Below, one piece after another: positions 44,785 to 55,229 of a DNA stretch of 64,000 nucleotides. Source of the DNA: Streptomyces pilosus (lineage in GTDB: Bacteria; Actinomycetota; Actinomycetes; Streptomycetales; Streptomycetaceae); NCBI RefSeq assembly GCF_014649835.1, contig NZ_BMTU01000003.1, positions 582,208 through 646,207 on the forward strand, read 5' to 3'. The translations under genes were made by a program, and so were the position numbers. The notes under the pieces were generated by a model, which did no database searches, had not been told where the DNA came from, and saw only the letters and a program-made list of their open reading frames with translations. The first letter of the stretch is position 1, and each line of letters starts with the position of its first letter.

Positions 44785-45936
44785 ATGACTCCCACGACGG
44801 AGACCATGGTCGGTATCGGCGGCGCGGCGGAGAGCACCGACATGGTGCTCAACATCGGCCCGCAGCATCCCTCCACGCACGGTGTGCTGCGGCTGAAGCT
44901 CGTCCTCGACGGCGAGCGCATCGTCCGCGCGGAGCCGGTGATCGGCTACATGCACCGGGGCGCGGAGAAGCTGTTCGAGGCCCGTGACTACCGGCAGATC
45001 ATCATGCTGGCCAACCGCCACGACTGGCTGTCGGCCTTCTCCAACGAGCTGGGCGTGGTCCTCGCCGTGGAGCGGATGCTCGGCATGGAGGTCCCCGAGC
45101 GGGCGGTGTGGCTGCGCACCCTGCTCGCCGAGCTGAACCGGGTGCTCAACCACCTGATGTTCCTCGGCTCCTACCCGCTGGAGCTCGGCGGCATCACCCC
45201 GATCTTCTACGCCTTCACCGAGCGCGAGGAGCTCCAGCACGTCATGGAGGAGGTCTCCGGCGGGCGGATGCACTACATGTTCAACCGCGTGGGCGGCCTG
45301 AAGGAGGACCTCCCCGCCGGCTGGACCGCCCGCGCGCGCACCGCCGTCGCCGACGTGCGTTCCCGCATGGACCGCTTCGACGACCTGGTGCTCGGCAACG
45401 ACATCTTCCGGGGCCGCACGCGCGGTGTCGGCGTGCTGTCGCCCCGGGCGGTGCACGCGTACGGCGTGAGCGGGCCGATCGGGCGGGCCTCCGGCGTCGA
45501 CTTCGACCTGCGCCGCGACGAGCCGTACCTCGCCTACGGCGAACTGGGTGACGTGCTGAAGGTCGTGACCCGTGAGGAGGGCGACTGCCTGGCCCGCTTC
45601 GAATGCCTGCTGGAGCAGACCCACAACGCCCTCGACCTCGCCGAGGCCTGCCTCGACCGGCTCGCCGACCTGCCGCCGGGCCCCGTCAACCAGCGGCTCC
45701 CGAAGGTCCTCAAGGCACCCGAGGGGCACACGTACGCGTGGACCGAGAATCCGCTCGGCATCAACGGCTACTACCTGGTCAGCAAGGGCGAGAAGACGCC
45801 GTACCGGCTGAAGCTGCGTTCCGCGTCGTACAACAACATCCAGGCGCTCACCGAGCTGCTGCCGGGGACGCTGGTCGCGGACATGGTGGCGATCCTCGGG
45901 TCGATGTTCTTCGTGGTGGGCGACATCGACAAGTGA
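44785..45936 (+). CDS. nuoD: NADH-quinone oxidoreductase subunit D, stand-alone copy
   Basis: 383 aa from ATG 44785. The 49-kDa subunit family is unmistakable: [21 protein letters not shown] begins the core, [11 protein letters not shown] follows (Arg58 in HRG), then [10 protein letters not shown] and the C-terminal GDIDK. No other nuo gene is in the window, so this is an orphan paralogue rather than part of the nuo operon. It may replace or supplement the operon copy, or serve an alternative complex. The convergent neighbour encodes a MidA/NDUFAF7-type methyltransferase, a family that modifies this subunit in mitochondria. Confidence 0.93.
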   Translation: MTPTTETMVGIGGAAESTDMVLNIGPQHPSTHGVLRLKLVLDGERIVRAEPVIGYMHRGAEKLFEARDYRQIIMLANRHDWLSAFSNELGVVLAVERMLGMEVPERAVWLRTLLAELNRVLNHLMFLGSYPLELGGITPIFYAFTEREELQHVMEEVSGGRMHYMFNRVGGLKEDLPAGWTARARTAVADVRSRMDRFDDLVLGNDIFRGRTRGVGVLSPRAVHAYGVSGPIGRASGVDFDLRRDEPYLAYGELGDVLKVVTREEGDCLARFECLLEQTHNALDLAEACLDRLADLPPGPVNQRLPKVLKAPEGHTYAWTENPLGINGYYLVSKGEKTPYRLKLRSASYNNIQALTELLPGTLVADMVAILGSMFFVVGDIDK

Positions 45937-45948
45937 CCCGGGCGGGCG

Positions 45949-46956
45949 TCAGCCGTCGAGCACGTCCGGGATCCCGGCCGTCCGCACCAGCCATCCGAAG
46001 TCGCCGAGTCCGCCCGGCGCGGTGAGTTCGGCGGCCTCACCGGCGCCCGCGAGGGCGCGCACGTACCCGGCGGGGTCGGTGGACGCGAGTGCGAGCGGGG
46101 GGCGTGCGCCGCTCACCCCCAGGGCGCGCAGGGCCTCGCGCTGCGAGAGCAGGCGTGCGCCGGGCGGCGCGCAGGCCGCGGCGCACGCGTCCAGGGCGAC
46201 GTGCGCGGTGATGTCGCACGACCCGTCCGGCACGGGCGCCGTCTCCCGCCCCTCCCGGAAGCCCGTCAGCGTCCCGAACGGCGGCCGCGCGGCGGCGGTG
46301 TGCGCGTAGTCCACCGCGACGGCGAGCCCCCGCGCGAGCGTCCCGGCCGCCGCGGCCCAGGCCAGGTCCCGGGGCAGTCCGATCTCCGCCCGGAGCCCCT
46401 GCCCGGTCCCCAGCGGCCACCACCGCGCCAGCCACTCGGCCTCCGCTCCGGTCACCGGTTCGCCGAGCAGCTCGCTCCCGTCCGCCCGCACCAGCACCAG
46501 CCGCGGCACGCCCGCCGCGTCCACCTCGGCGACGTCCACCGGCACGTTGTCCAGCCACTCGTTGGCGAAGAGTAGCCCCGTGACCCCCTCTGGGGGCCGC
46601 GCCCGCCACTCGATCCGGTGGTCGAGCCCGGTCGGCCGCCCGGCCAGCTCGACGGCGTACGCCCGGGTGCGTCCCGCCACGTCCGCGGGCAGCGCGGCGA
46701 GCACCCCCGTGACCAGTTCGCCCCGCCCGGCCGCCATGTCCACGAAGTCGAGCGCCGCCGGACGTCCCATCGCCTCGTCGACCCGGCACAGCAGCCGCGC
46801 CACGGCCCCGGCGAACAGCGGGGAGGCGTGCACCGACGTACGGAAGTGCCCGGCCGGTCCCGCGCCGGGCCGCCGGTAGAAGCCACCGGGCCCGTACAGG
46901 GCCTCCTGGGCGGCCGCCCGCCAGCCCCGCGCGTCCTCCCGCGTCCCGGCCGTCAC
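45949..46956 (-). CDS. SAM-dependent methyltransferase, MidA/NDUFAF7-like
   Basis: 335 aa from GTG 46956 with GGGGA 5 nt upstream. The Rossmann methyltransferase core has motif I-like [16 protein letters not shown], a family hallmark region [19 protein letters not shown], and [13 protein letters not shown] (the SAM-dependent COG1565 family shows an NE-D-P-V motif). In mitochondria NDUFAF7 dimethylates an arginine of the NDUFS2 (NuoD) subunit and is needed for complex I assembly. Its location 12 bp from the nuoD stop, convergent, is therefore suggestive. The bacterial substrate is unproven. Confidence 0.85.
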   Translation of the reverse strand: MTAGTREDARGWRAAAQEALYGPGGFYRRPGAGPAGHFRTSVHASPLFAGAVARLLCRVDEAMGRPAALDFVDMAAGRGELVTGVLAALPADVAGRTRAYAVELAGRPTGLDHRIEWRARPPEGVTGLLFANEWLDNVPVDVAEVDAAGVPRLVLVRADGSELLGEPVTGAEAEWLARWWPLGTGQGLRAEIGLPRDLAWAAAAGTLARGLAVAVDYAHTAAARPPFGTLTGFREGRETAPVPDGSCDITAHVALDACAAACAPPGARLLSQREALRALGVSGARPPLALASTDPAGYVRALAGAGEAAELTAPGGLGDFGWLVRTAGIPDVLDG

Positions 46957-47106
46957 CGCTTCCCCACACCCGCCCGTACCGTCGTCACCGGCCCAGGTTA
47001 AGCGCGCGGACACGCCCGGCCTCCACCTTGCGGAGTACACGTGAGGACCGGGTATCGGCCCTCCGGTTGACCCCTGCACGCATTTCGCTTCCCTACGCTG
47101 GGTTAC

Positions 47107-48309
47107 GTGCAGCGCCTCTACGACTTCCTCCGCAGACACCCGACCTGGGTCGACGGCTTCTGGGCCGTGGTCCTGTTCGGGCTTTCGGTCGTCGGCGGTG
47201 CGACGGTGGAGGAGTCGCGCGGCACCGACCTGCCGGCCCTGACCGTGCCGGTCGTGCTGCTGCTCTCGCTGGTCGTCGCGCTGCGCCGCCGGATGCCCGA
47301 GCGGATGCTGGTCCTCGCCCTCGCCGTGGGCGTGGCACAGCTGGTCGTGGACGTGGCGACGGTGCCCGCCGACTTCGCCCTGCTGGTGATCGTCTACACG
47401 GTCGCGGCGATCGGCGCGCGCTGGGCGTCCCGCCTCGCGCTGACCGCCGGCCTGTGCGCGGCCCCGCTCGCGCAGCTGCGCTGGCCCAACGAGGACCAGA
47501 GCGTGGCGACCAACGTCGCCGTCATGATCTTCCAGGCGGTCCCCTTCGCCCTCGCGTGGGTGCTCGGCGACTCCATCCGCACCCGCCGCGCCTACTTCGC
47601 GCAGCTGGAGGAGCGGGCCGCCCGCCTGGAGAAGGAACGCGCGGCGCAGGCCAAGGTCGCCGTCGCCGCCGAACGCGCCCGGATAGCCCGCGAGCTGCAC
47701 GACGTCGTCGCCCACAACGTGTCGGTGATGGTGGTCCAGGCCGACGGTGCCGCCTACGTCCTCGACGCGGCCCCCGACCAGGCGAAGAAGGCCCTGGAGA
47801 CGATCTCCTCCACCGGCCGCCAGGCCCTCGCCGAGATGCGCCGCCTGCTGGGCGTCCTGCGCACCGGCGAGCACCAGGAGGCCGGGGAGTACGTGCCGCA
47901 GCCCGACGTGCGGCAGATCGAGGACCTCGTCGGGCAGTGCCGGGAGTCCGGTCTGCCCGTGGACTTCAAGGTCGAGGGCACGCCCCGCCCGCTGCCCAGC
48001 GGCGTCGAGCTGACCGCCTACCGCATCGTGCAGGAGGCGCTCACCAACACCCGCAAGCACGGCGGCCCCAACGCGGGCGCCAGCGTGCGCCTGGTGTACT
48101 TCGACGACGGTCTCGGCCTGCTCGTGGAGGACGACGGCAAGGGTGCCCCCCACGAGCTGTACGAGGAGGGCGGCTTCGACGGGCAGGGCCACGGCCTGAT
48201 CGGCATGCGCGAGCGGGTCGGCATGGTCGGCGGGACGCTGGACGCGGGACCGCGCCCGGGCGGAGGATTCCGCATCAGTGTGCTGCTGCCGCTCAAACCC
48301 GCGCATTGA
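47107..48309 (+). CDS. NarL-type sensor histidine kinase
   Basis: 400 aa from GTG 47107; TACGCT ends seven bases upstream and no SD exists, so leaderless. The N-terminus has about five membrane helices and a short extracellular loop. A coiled coil ([20 protein letters not shown] region) leads to a HisKA_3 domain with phosphoacceptor His198 in [15 protein letters not shown], then a HATPase_c domain ([35 protein letters not shown]). The ligand is unknown. It is paired with the response regulator 125 bp downstream. Confidence 0.93.
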   Translation: MQRLYDFLRRHPTWVDGFWAVVLFGLSVVGGATVEESRGTDLPALTVPVVLLLSLVVALRRRMPERMLVLALAVGVAQLVVDVATVPADFALLVIVYTVAAIGARWASRLALTAGLCAAPLAQLRWPNEDQSVATNVAVMIFQAVPFALAWVLGDSIRTRRAYFAQLEERAARLEKERAAQAKVAVAAERARIARELHDVVAHNVSVMVVQADGAAYVLDAAPDQAKKALETISSTGRQALAEMRRLLGVLRTGEHQEAGEYVPQPDVRQIEDLVGQCRESGLPVDFKVEGTPRPLPSGVELTAYRIVQEALTNTRKHGGPNAGASVRLVYFDDGLGLLVEDDGKGAPHELYEEGGFDGQGHGLIGMRERVGMVGGTLDAGPRPGGGFRISVLLPLKPAH

Positions 48310-48433
48310 CGCTCACGCACGCCCCCGATTGACACCTGTCACAACCCCTGTGACGCCGGCTGAGGACCTGAAGACTTGAAAGCCTGAAAGTCTGAAGATC
48401 TGCGTAATCGAATGCGAAACGGAAGAGGCCCCG

Positions 48434-49105
48434 ATGGCGATCCGCGTGATGCTCGTCGACGACCAGGTGCTCCTGCGCACCGGGTTCCGGATGGTGCTCG
48501 ACGCCCAGCCGGACATGGAGGTCGTGGCGGAGGCGGGCGACGGAGTCGAGGCCCTGCAGGTGCTGCGGTCCACCGCCGTCGACGTGGTGCTGATGGACGT
48601 CCGCATGCCCAAGCTCGACGGCGTCGAGACCACCCGCCGGATCTGCGCGGACACCGACCCGCCGAAGGTGCTGATCCTCACCACCTTCGACCTCGACGAG
48701 TACGCCTTCTCCGGACTGAAGGCCGGCGCCTCCGGATTCATGCTCAAGGACGTGCCGCCGGGCGAACTGCTGGCCGCGATCCGCGCGGTGCACAGCGGCG
48801 ACGCGGTGGTCGCCCCGTCCACCACCCGCCGGCTCCTGGACCGCTTCGCGCCGATGCTGCCCAGCAGCGGCGGGCAGCCCGAGCACAAGCAGCTGGAGCG
48901 GCTCACCGAGCGCGAACGGGAGGTCATGGTGCTCGTCGCCCAGGGCCTGTCCAACGGCGAGATCGCGGCCCGGCTGGTGCTCTCCGAGGCGACCGTCAAG
49001 ACCCACGTGGGCCGCATCCTCACCAAGCTGGGCCTGCGCGACCGCGTCCAGGTGGTCGTCCTCGCCTACGAGACGGGCCTGGTACGAGCCGGCGGACACG
49101 GCTGA
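48434..49105 (+). CDS. NarL/LuxR-family response regulator
   Basis: 223 aa from ATG 48434, GGAAGAGG upstream. Receiver: acidic pair VDDQ, phosphoacceptor Asp55 (VVLMDVRMP), Thr in LTTFD and Lys in LKD. C-terminal LuxR HTH: LTEREREVMVLVAQGLSNGEI then SEATVKTHVGRILTKLGLRDRV. It is the cognate partner of the upstream kinase. The intercistronic region contains four 8-bp TGAA-type repeats (48369-48400). Confidence 0.94.
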   Translation: MAIRVMLVDDQVLLRTGFRMVLDAQPDMEVVAEAGDGVEALQVLRSTAVDVVLMDVRMPKLDGVETTRRICADTDPPKVLILTTFDLDEYAFSGLKAGASGFMLKDVPPGELLAAIRAVHSGDAVVAPSTTRRLLDRFAPMLPSSGGQPEHKQLERLTEREREVMVLVAQGLSNGEIAARLVLSEATVKTHVGRILTKLGLRDRVQVVVLAYETGLVRAGGHG

Positions 49106-49120
49106 ACGCCGCCGGGACCG

Positions 49121-49162
49121 ACGGTCCGGCAGGGGCGGGGGATCCCGCCCCTGCCGGACCGT
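49121..49162. terminator. Bidirectional terminator, 19-bp perfect stem
   Basis: ACGGTCCGGCAGGGGCGGG (49121-49139) pairs fully with 49144-49162 around a GGAT tetraloop. It ends on the first base of the convergent gene's stop codon. Confidence 0.85.
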
Positions 49163-50403
49163 CAGGCGGTCGCCTCCGCCGCCCGGAGCAGGCGGCGCGC
49201 GAAGTCCTCCGCCGCTTCCCGTACGTCCCCGGCCGTCCACTCCAGGGCCGCCGCCCGCACGTACACCTCGGTGCACGACAGAGCCGGCCCCTTCGGGTCC
49301 CAGTAATTGGCGAAGAGCACCGCCCCCGTCTCCTCCGCCGCCACGATCGCCACCTCGGCGACCACGTCCGCCTCGTACGGCAGCCACACCTGGAAGTCGT
49401 GGGTGTGGGGCGCCTCCGGGTGCACCCGGAACCAGGGCAGCCCGCCCGCCGCCAGGCCCTCCCGCAGGGCGGCGGCCACGACGCGCGCGTGCCGTACGTA
49501 CTCCGGCAGCCGCGGCAGCTCCCGTTCCAGCCCGATCAGCGCCGACAGCGCGGTCGGGAACTGCTGGAAGACGTTGCCCCCGTACCGGTGCCGCCAGGCC
49601 CGCGCCTCCTCGACCAGACCCGCCGGGCCGGCGAGCGCCGCGCCGCCGAAGGCGTCGAGGGACTTGTAGAACGACACGTAGACGCTGTCCGCGAGACCCG
49701 CGATCTCCTCCAGCGACCGCCCGAAGTGCTCGGTGCACTCCCACAGCCGCGCCCCGTCGAAGTGCACCACCGCCTCGCGCTCCCGCGCGGCGTCCACCAC
49801 CGCGGTCAGCTCCTCCCACGACGGCAGGACGAAACCGGCGTCCCTGAGGGGCAGCTCCAGCATCAGCGCCCCGAAGGGCTCCTCGGCGTCGCGTACCTCC
49901 GCGGCGGTCGGCAGCCGGGGCTCCCCGGTCACCCGCACCGGCCGCAATCCGCTGACCTGGCTGAACGCGTTCCGCTCGTGCACCTCGGGATGGCTGAGCG
50001 GGTGCAGGGCCACCGCCGGGTTCCCGGTGCGGCCGGCCCAGCAGCGCAGGGCCACCTGCTGGGCCATCGTGCCGGTCGGGAAGAACGCGGCGGCCTCGGT
50101 GCCGAGCAGCCGGGCGACCCGCTCCTCCAGCGCCTCCACGACGCCGTTGCCGTAGATGTCGGAGGTCTCGTCGAGGTCGTACACGCCGCCCGCCGCCTCC
50201 AGCAGCGTCAGCCGCTCCGACAGAGGGGCGAGGAAACCCAGGCGCGCGAGCACGCGCGGGGCACCGCGCCAGGCGGCGATCCGCCGTTCGCGCAGCGTCG
50301 GCCGCGACGCGTCGTCGCCCTCCCCGGGCCGGTCCGCGTGCTCCCCCACGGGCACACTCCCGTCCCCGGCCGTACCGGTCCTGTCGTCCGCCGCATCACT
50401 CAT
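49162..50403 (-). CDS. Threonine aldolase / beta-eliminating-lyase family PLP enzyme
   Basis: 413 aa from ATG 50403 (GGGA upstream). Fold-type I PLP enzyme: glycine-rich FFPTGTMAQQVALR, VVHFDGARLWE (PLP aspartate) and the Schiff-base lysine in SVYVSFYKSLDAFGGAAL. The disordered ~45-residue N-terminus is extra. The closest family is low-specificity L-threonine aldolase (glycine plus acetaldehyde), but the variations SLSHPEVH-type and FQQFPTALSAL leave exact activity open. Confidence 0.85.
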   Translation of the reverse strand: MSDAADDRTGTAGDGSVPVGEHADRPGEGDDASRPTLRERRIAAWRGAPRVLARLGFLAPLSERLTLLEAAGGVYDLDETSDIYGNGVVEALEERVARLLGTEAAAFFPTGTMAQQVALRCWAGRTGNPAVALHPLSHPEVHERNAFSQVSGLRPVRVTGEPRLPTAAEVRDAEEPFGALMLELPLRDAGFVLPSWEELTAVVDAAREREAVVHFDGARLWECTEHFGRSLEEIAGLADSVYVSFYKSLDAFGGAALAGPAGLVEEARAWRHRYGGNVFQQFPTALSALIGLERELPRLPEYVRHARVVAAALREGLAAGGLPWFRVHPEAPHTHDFQVWLPYEADVVAEVAIVAAEETGAVLFANYWDPKGPALSCTEVYVRAAALEWTAGDVREAAEDFARRLLRAAEATA

Positions 50404-50586
50404 GCGCGCGATCATCCCGCGCCCCGCCCCTCACGGGCACCCCCATTTCCGCACACGCGTGTGCCCCGGTGCCGCGCGGAAACCCACAGCCTGTGGACGA
50501 CCGACCGCCACCGGAAGCGATCGCGTTAACATGACGAGAAATCGTCCGGTACCCCGAGCGGACTGGAACGGGAAGGCCCCCGTCGC

Positions 50587-51543
50587 GTGAACACAACCCC
50601 ACAGCCCGATCCCCGGGACCGCCCGGCGCGGCTCACCGTAGGCGTCGTAGGCGCCGGACGCGTGGGTCCCGCCCTGGCCGCGTCCCTCCGGCTCGCCGGG
50701 CACCGCCCGGTGGCCGTCTCCGCCGTCTCCGACGCCTCCCGCAGGCGCGCCGAGCAGCTGCTCCCGGACGTGCCGGTGGTGCCGCCCGCCGACGTCCTGC
50801 GCCGGTCCGAACTGGTGCTGCTGACCGTCCCGGACGACGCCCTGCCCGAGCTGGTCGCCGGACTCGCCGACACCGGCGCGGTGCGGCCGGGCCAGCTGCT
50901 GGTGCACACCTCGGGCCGCTACGGCGCGAAGGTCCTCGACCCTGCCCTGCGCGCCGGCGCGCTGCCGCTGGCCCTGCACCCGGCGATGACCTTCACCGGC
51001 ACCCCCGTCGACGTGCAGCGCCTGGCCGGCTGCTCCTTCGGCGTCACCGCCCCCGAGGAGCTGCGGCTGGCCGCCGAGGCCCTCGTCATCGAGATGGGCG
51101 GGGAACCGGAGTGGATCGCCGAGGAGAACCGCCCGCTCTACCACGCGGCCCTCGCCCTGGGCGCCAACCACCTGGTCACCCTCGTCGCCCAGTCCATGGA
51201 ACTGCTGGCCGCCGCCGGGGTCGGGGCACCCGACCGGATGCTCGGCCCGCTGCTCGGCGCCGCCCTCGACAACGCCCTGCGCTCCGGCGACGCGGCCCTC
51301 ACCGGACCGGTCGCCCGGGGTGACGCGGGCACGGTCGCCGCGCACGTCGCCGAGCTGCGCCGGCACTCCCCGGGAACGGTCGCCGGGTACCTGGCCATGG
51401 CCCGGGCGACCGCCGACCGCGCCCTCGCCCACGGCCTGCTCAAGCCGGAACTCGCCGAGGACCTCCTCGGCGTACTCGCCGACGGAGCCGGCGGCACCGG
51501 CGGCACCGACAGTTCCGGCGACACCCCGGGGGAGAACCGATGA
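50587..51543 (+). CDS. DUF2520 Rossmann-fold protein upstream of panC
   Basis: 318 aa from GTG 50587. The N-terminal dinucleotide-binding signature [17 protein letters not shown] begins near residue 18; the C-terminal DUF2520 helical domain has [13 protein letters not shown] and [16 protein letters not shown]. It resembles ketopantoate reductase/6-phosphogluconate dehydrogenase folds. It is next to panC in Streptomyces and mycobacteria, and its stop overlaps panC (ATGA), so a pantothenate-pathway reductase role has been proposed but is not established. Confidence 0.87.
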   Translation: MNTTPQPDPRDRPARLTVGVVGAGRVGPALAASLRLAGHRPVAVSAVSDASRRRAEQLLPDVPVVPPADVLRRSELVLLTVPDDALPELVAGLADTGAVRPGQLLVHTSGRYGAKVLDPALRAGALPLALHPAMTFTGTPVDVQRLAGCSFGVTAPEELRLAAEALVIEMGGEPEWIAEENRPLYHAALALGANHLVTLVAQSMELLAAAGVGAPDRMLGPLLGAALDNALRSGDAALTGPVARGDAGTVAAHVAELRRHSPGTVAGYLAMARATADRALAHGLLKPELAEDLLGVLADGAGGTGGTDSSGDTPGENR

Positions 51544-52538
51544 CCGCCACCCTGCTGCGCACCGCCGCCGAACTGCACGCCCGCCCGCGCACCGGCCGCC
51601 GCGCCGTCGTGATGACCATGGGCGCGCTGCACGAGGGCCACGCCACGCTGATCCGCACCGCGCGGGAGATCGCGGGCGCCGGCGGCGAGGTGGTGGTGAC
51701 CGTCTTCGTCAACCCGCTGCAGTTCGGCGCGGGCGAGGACCTGGACCGCTACCCGCGCACCCTGGACGCCGACCTCGGCCTCGCCGGGCGGTCCGGTGCG
51801 GACGCCGTGTTCGCCCCCGCCGTGGACGAGGTCTACCCGGGCGGCGAACCGCAGGTCCGGATCACCGCCGGCCCCATGGGGGAGCGCCTGGAGGGCGCCG
51901 CCCGCCCCGGCCACTTCGACGGCATGCTCACCGTCGTCGCCAAATTGCTCCACCTCACCCGTCCCGACGTCGCCCTCTACGGGCAGAAGGACGCCCAGCA
52001 GCTCGCCCTGATCCGCCGCATGGTGCGGGACCTGAACTTCGGCGTGGACATCGTCGGCGTCCCCACCGTCCGCGAGGAGGACGGGCTCGCCCTGTCCAGC
52101 CGCAACCGCTACCTCTCGCCCGCCGAGCGGCACACCGCGCTCGCCCTGTCGCAGGCCCTTTTCGCCGGCCGCGACCGGCACGCCGCCCAGGAGGCGCTGC
52201 GGGCGCGGGCCCGGGAGGTGCCCACCTCGCGGGCGCGGGCCGAGGCGCTCAGCGCCATCGGCGAGTCCCGCGCGGCGGCCGACGCGCACGCGGTCGCCAC
52301 CACCGCCGGCGGTCCGGCGGCCATCCGCGCCGCCGCCCGGCTGGTCCTCGACGAGGCCGCCCGGCTCGACCCGCCCCTCGCCCTGGACTACCTGGCCCTG
52401 GTCGACCCGTCCGACTTCGCCGAGATCGGCGACGGCTTCACCGGCGAGGCCGTCCTCGCCGTCGCCGCCCGCGTCGGCGGCACCCGCCTGATCGACAACG
52501 TCCCGCTGACCTTCGGAACCTTCGGAGCCGCCTCGTGA
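51540..52538 (+). CDS. panC: Pantothenate synthetase (pantoate-beta-alanine ligase)
   Basis: 332 aa; the ATG overlaps the DUF2520 stop. Motifs: [39 protein letters not shown] and [15 protein letters not shown]. It joins pantoate and beta-alanine with ATP via pantoyl-adenylate. Slightly longer than the typical ~280-310 aa. The stop overlaps the nadB start (GTGA), so DUF2520-panC-nadB-nadC-coaX look like one transcript. No panD follows. Confidence 0.95.
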   Translation: MTATLLRTAAELHARPRTGRRAVVMTMGALHEGHATLIRTAREIAGAGGEVVVTVFVNPLQFGAGEDLDRYPRTLDADLGLAGRSGADAVFAPAVDEVYPGGEPQVRITAGPMGERLEGAARPGHFDGMLTVVAKLLHLTRPDVALYGQKDAQQLALIRRMVRDLNFGVDIVGVPTVREEDGLALSSRNRYLSPAERHTALALSQALFAGRDRHAAQEALRARAREVPTSRARAEALSAIGESRAAADAHAVATTAGGPAAIRAAARLVLDEAARLDPPLALDYLALVDPSDFAEIGDGFTGEAVLAVAARVGGTRLIDNVPLTFGTFGAAS

Positions 52539-54241
52539 CCAGCACAGGCATACGTCTGCACGCGCCCGCCCCCGGGTGGTCCATCGACGCGGACGTCGTG
52601 GTCGTCGGCTCCGGCGTCGCCGGCCTCACCGCCGCCCTGCGCTGCGAGGCGGCGGGCCTGACCACGGTGGTGGTGACCAAGGCCCGCCTCGACGACGGCT
52701 CCACCCGCTGGGCCCAGGGCGGCATCGCGGCTGCCCTCGGCGAGGGCGACACCCCCGCACAGCACCTGGACGACACCCTGGTCGCCGGCGCCGGCCTGTG
52801 CGACGAGGAAGCGGTCCGCATCCTGGTCACCGAGGGCCCCGACGCCGTACGGCGGCTCATCGCGACCGGCGCGCACTTCGACGAGTCGACCGACGGCGCC
52901 CTGGAACTGACCCGCGAGGGCGGCCACCACCGCCGCCGCATCGCCCACGCGGGCGGTGACGCCACCGGCGCGGAGATCTCCCGCGCCCTCGTCGAGGCGG
53001 TCCGCGCGCGGGGGCTGCGCACCATCGAGAACGCCCTCGTCCTGGACCTCCTCACGGACGCCCGGGGCCGCACCGCCGGCGTCACCCTGCACGTCATGGG
53101 CGAGGGCCAGCACGACGGTGTGGGAGCCGTCCACGCGCCCGCCGTGGTCCTCGCCACCGGCGGCATGGGCCAGGTCTTCTCGGCGACCACGAACCCCGCC
53201 GTCTCCACCGGCGACGGCGTGGCCCTCGCGCTCCGCGCCGGCGCGGAGGTGAGCGACCTCGAGTTCGTCCAGTTCCACCCCACGGTGCTCTTCCTCGGCG
53301 CGGACGCGGAGGGCCAGCAGCCCCTGGTCTCCGAGGCGGTGCGCGGCGAGGGCGCCCACCTCGTGGACGCGGACGGCGTGCGCTTCATGCAGGGGCAGCA
53401 CGAGCTCGCCGAACTCGCCCCGCGGGACATCGTCGCCAAGGGCATCATGCGCCGCATGCGGGAGCAGGACGCCGAGCACATGTACCTCGACGCCCGCCAC
53501 TTCGGGGCGCGGATGTGGGAGCAGCGCTTCCCCACCATCCTCGCGGCCTGCCGTGCCCACGGCATCGACCCGGTCACCGAGCCCGTCCCCGTCGCCCCGG
53601 CCGCCCACTACGCCTCCGGCGGCGTCCGCACCGACTCCCACGGCCGCACCACCGTGCCCGGCCTGTACGCCTGCGGCGAGGTCGCCTGCACCGGTGTGCA
53701 CGGCGCCAACCGGCTGGCCTCCAACTCCCTCCTCGAGGGACTCGTGTACGCCGAGCGCATCGCCGCCGACATCGCGCGCACCGGGACCCTCCACCCGCGC
53801 GAGCCGCAGCCGCTGCCCGTCTCCGAGCGCCCGGCCCACCCCCTGCTCGCCCCGGAGGCCCGCTTCGCCATCCAGCGGGCCATGACCCGGGGAGCGGGCG
53901 TCCTGCGCTCCGCGGCGTCCCTCGCCGAGGCCGCCGACCGCCTGCACCGCCTGCACGCCGACGCGCGCGACGCCCTCGACGAGAACGGCAAGACGGCCGA
54001 GCCGGGCGTCGACACCTGGGAGGCCACCAACCTCCTGTGCGTGGCGCGTGTCCTGGTGGCCGCCGCGCAGCGCCGGGAGGAGACCCGCGGCTGCCACTGG
54101 CGCGAGGACCGCCCCGGGCGCGACGACACGGTCTGGCGCCGCCACATCGTCGTACGGCTGAATCCGGACCGCTCGCTGGCGGTGCACACCACCGACGCCA
54201 CAGACTTCCCCCCGACCCTCCCCCAGTCCCAGGAGCAGTGA
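52535..54241 (+). CDS. nadB: L-aspartate oxidase
   Basis: 568 aa from GTG 52535, overlapping the panC stop. FAD-binding [26 protein letters not shown], a catalytic-site [10 protein letters not shown], and [20 protein letters not shown] are all conserved; the C-terminal helical domain ends beyond a Cys/His-containing part ([15 protein letters not shown]). It oxidises aspartate to iminoaspartate, the first step of de novo NAD synthesis. nadA (quinolinate synthase) is not in the window. Confidence 0.95.
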   Translation: MTSTGIRLHAPAPGWSIDADVVVVGSGVAGLTAALRCEAAGLTTVVVTKARLDDGSTRWAQGGIAAALGEGDTPAQHLDDTLVAGAGLCDEEAVRILVTEGPDAVRRLIATGAHFDESTDGALELTREGGHHRRRIAHAGGDATGAEISRALVEAVRARGLRTIENALVLDLLTDARGRTAGVTLHVMGEGQHDGVGAVHAPAVVLATGGMGQVFSATTNPAVSTGDGVALALRAGAEVSDLEFVQFHPTVLFLGADAEGQQPLVSEAVRGEGAHLVDADGVRFMQGQHELAELAPRDIVAKGIMRRMREQDAEHMYLDARHFGARMWEQRFPTILAACRAHGIDPVTEPVPVAPAAHYASGGVRTDSHGRTTVPGLYACGEVACTGVHGANRLASNSLLEGLVYAERIAADIARTGTLHPREPQPLPVSERPAHPLLAPEARFAIQRAMTRGAGVLRSAASLAEAADRLHRLHADARDALDENGKTAEPGVDTWEATNLLCVARVLVAAAQRREETRGCHWREDRPGRDDTVWRRHIVVRLNPDRSLAVHTTDATDFPPTLPQSQEQ

Positions 54242-54246
54242 CAGCA

Positions 54247-55221
54247 GTGACCACACCCGACCTTCCCCTCGTTTCCTCCGGCGGCTGTGGCGACGGCTGT
54301 GGCTGCGGCGCCGAAGAGGAGAACTACCTGGAGTGCGGCCTCGACCCCGCGCTCGCCGAACTCCTCGCCGATGCCGGCCTCGACCCCGTCGAGGTCGAGG
54401 ACATCGCCAATGTGGCGCTCCAGGAGGACCTGGCCCACGGAGTGGACGTGACGACGGTCGCGACCATCCCCGAGGACGCCGTCGCCACCGCCGACTTCAC
54501 CGCCCGGGAGGCGGGCACCGTGGCGGGCCTCCGGGTCGCCGAGGCGGTCATGTCGATCGTCTGCACGGAGGAGTTCGAGGTGGAACGCCACGTGGAGGAC
54601 GGCGACCGCGTGGAGGCGGGCCGGACGCTCCTGTCCGTCACCACCCGCACCCGCGATCTCCTCACCGCCGAACGCAGCGCCCTGAACATCCTGTGCCGCC
54701 TGTCCGGCATCGCCACGGCCACCCGCGCCTGGGCCGACGTCCTCGACGGCACCAAGGCGAAGGTGCGCGACACCCGCAAGACCACCCCCGGGCTGCGCAG
54801 CCTGGAGAAGTTCGCGGTGCGCTGCGGCGGCGGCGTCAACCACCGCATGTCCCTCTCGGACGCGGCCCTGGTCAAGGACAACCACGTGGTGGCCGCCGGC
54901 GGGGTCGCCGAGGCCTTCACCGCGGTCCGTGAGCGCTTCCCCGACGTGCCCATCGAGGTGGAGGTCGACACCCTGCACCAGCTCCGCGAGGTCCTGGACG
55001 CCGGCGCCGACCTGATCCTGCTGGACAACTTCACGCCGGCCGAGTGCGCGGAGGCGGTGGCCCTCGTCGACGGCCGTGCCGCCCTGGAGGCGTCCGGCCG
55101 TCTCACGCTCGCCGACGCCAGGGCCTACGCCGACACGGGCGTCGACTACCTGGCCGTGGGCGCCCTCACCCACTCCTCGCCGATCCTCGACATCGGCCTC
55201 GACCTGCGCGCGGCGGAGTAG
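54247..55221 (+). CDS. nadC: Quinolinate phosphoribosyltransferase with Cys-rich N-terminal extension
   Basis: 324 aa from GTG 54247; AGGAG is 11 nt upstream, while GTG 54238 would have only a 2-nt spacing. The family core has VALQEDLAHGVDVTT, RKTTPGLRSLEKFAVRCGG, HRMSLSDAALVKDNH and VEVDTLHQLREVLDAGAD. It converts quinolinate plus PRPP to nicotinate mononucleotide. The first ~35 residues carry a Cys-rich stretch (GGCGDGCGCG, then YLECGL) not found in typical NadC. It could bind a metal or be redox-responsive; speculation. Confidence 0.93.
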   Translation: MTTPDLPLVSSGGCGDGCGCGAEEENYLECGLDPALAELLADAGLDPVEVEDIANVALQEDLAHGVDVTTVATIPEDAVATADFTAREAGTVAGLRVAEAVMSIVCTEEFEVERHVEDGDRVEAGRTLLSVTTRTRDLLTAERSALNILCRLSGIATATRAWADVLDGTKAKVRDTRKTTPGLRSLEKFAVRCGGGVNHRMSLSDAALVKDNHVVAAGGVAEAFTAVRERFPDVPIEVEVDTLHQLREVLDAGADLILLDNFTPAECAEAVALVDGRAALEASGRLTLADARAYADTGVDYLAVGALTHSSPILDIGLDLRAAE

Positions 55222-55229
55222 GACCGGTC

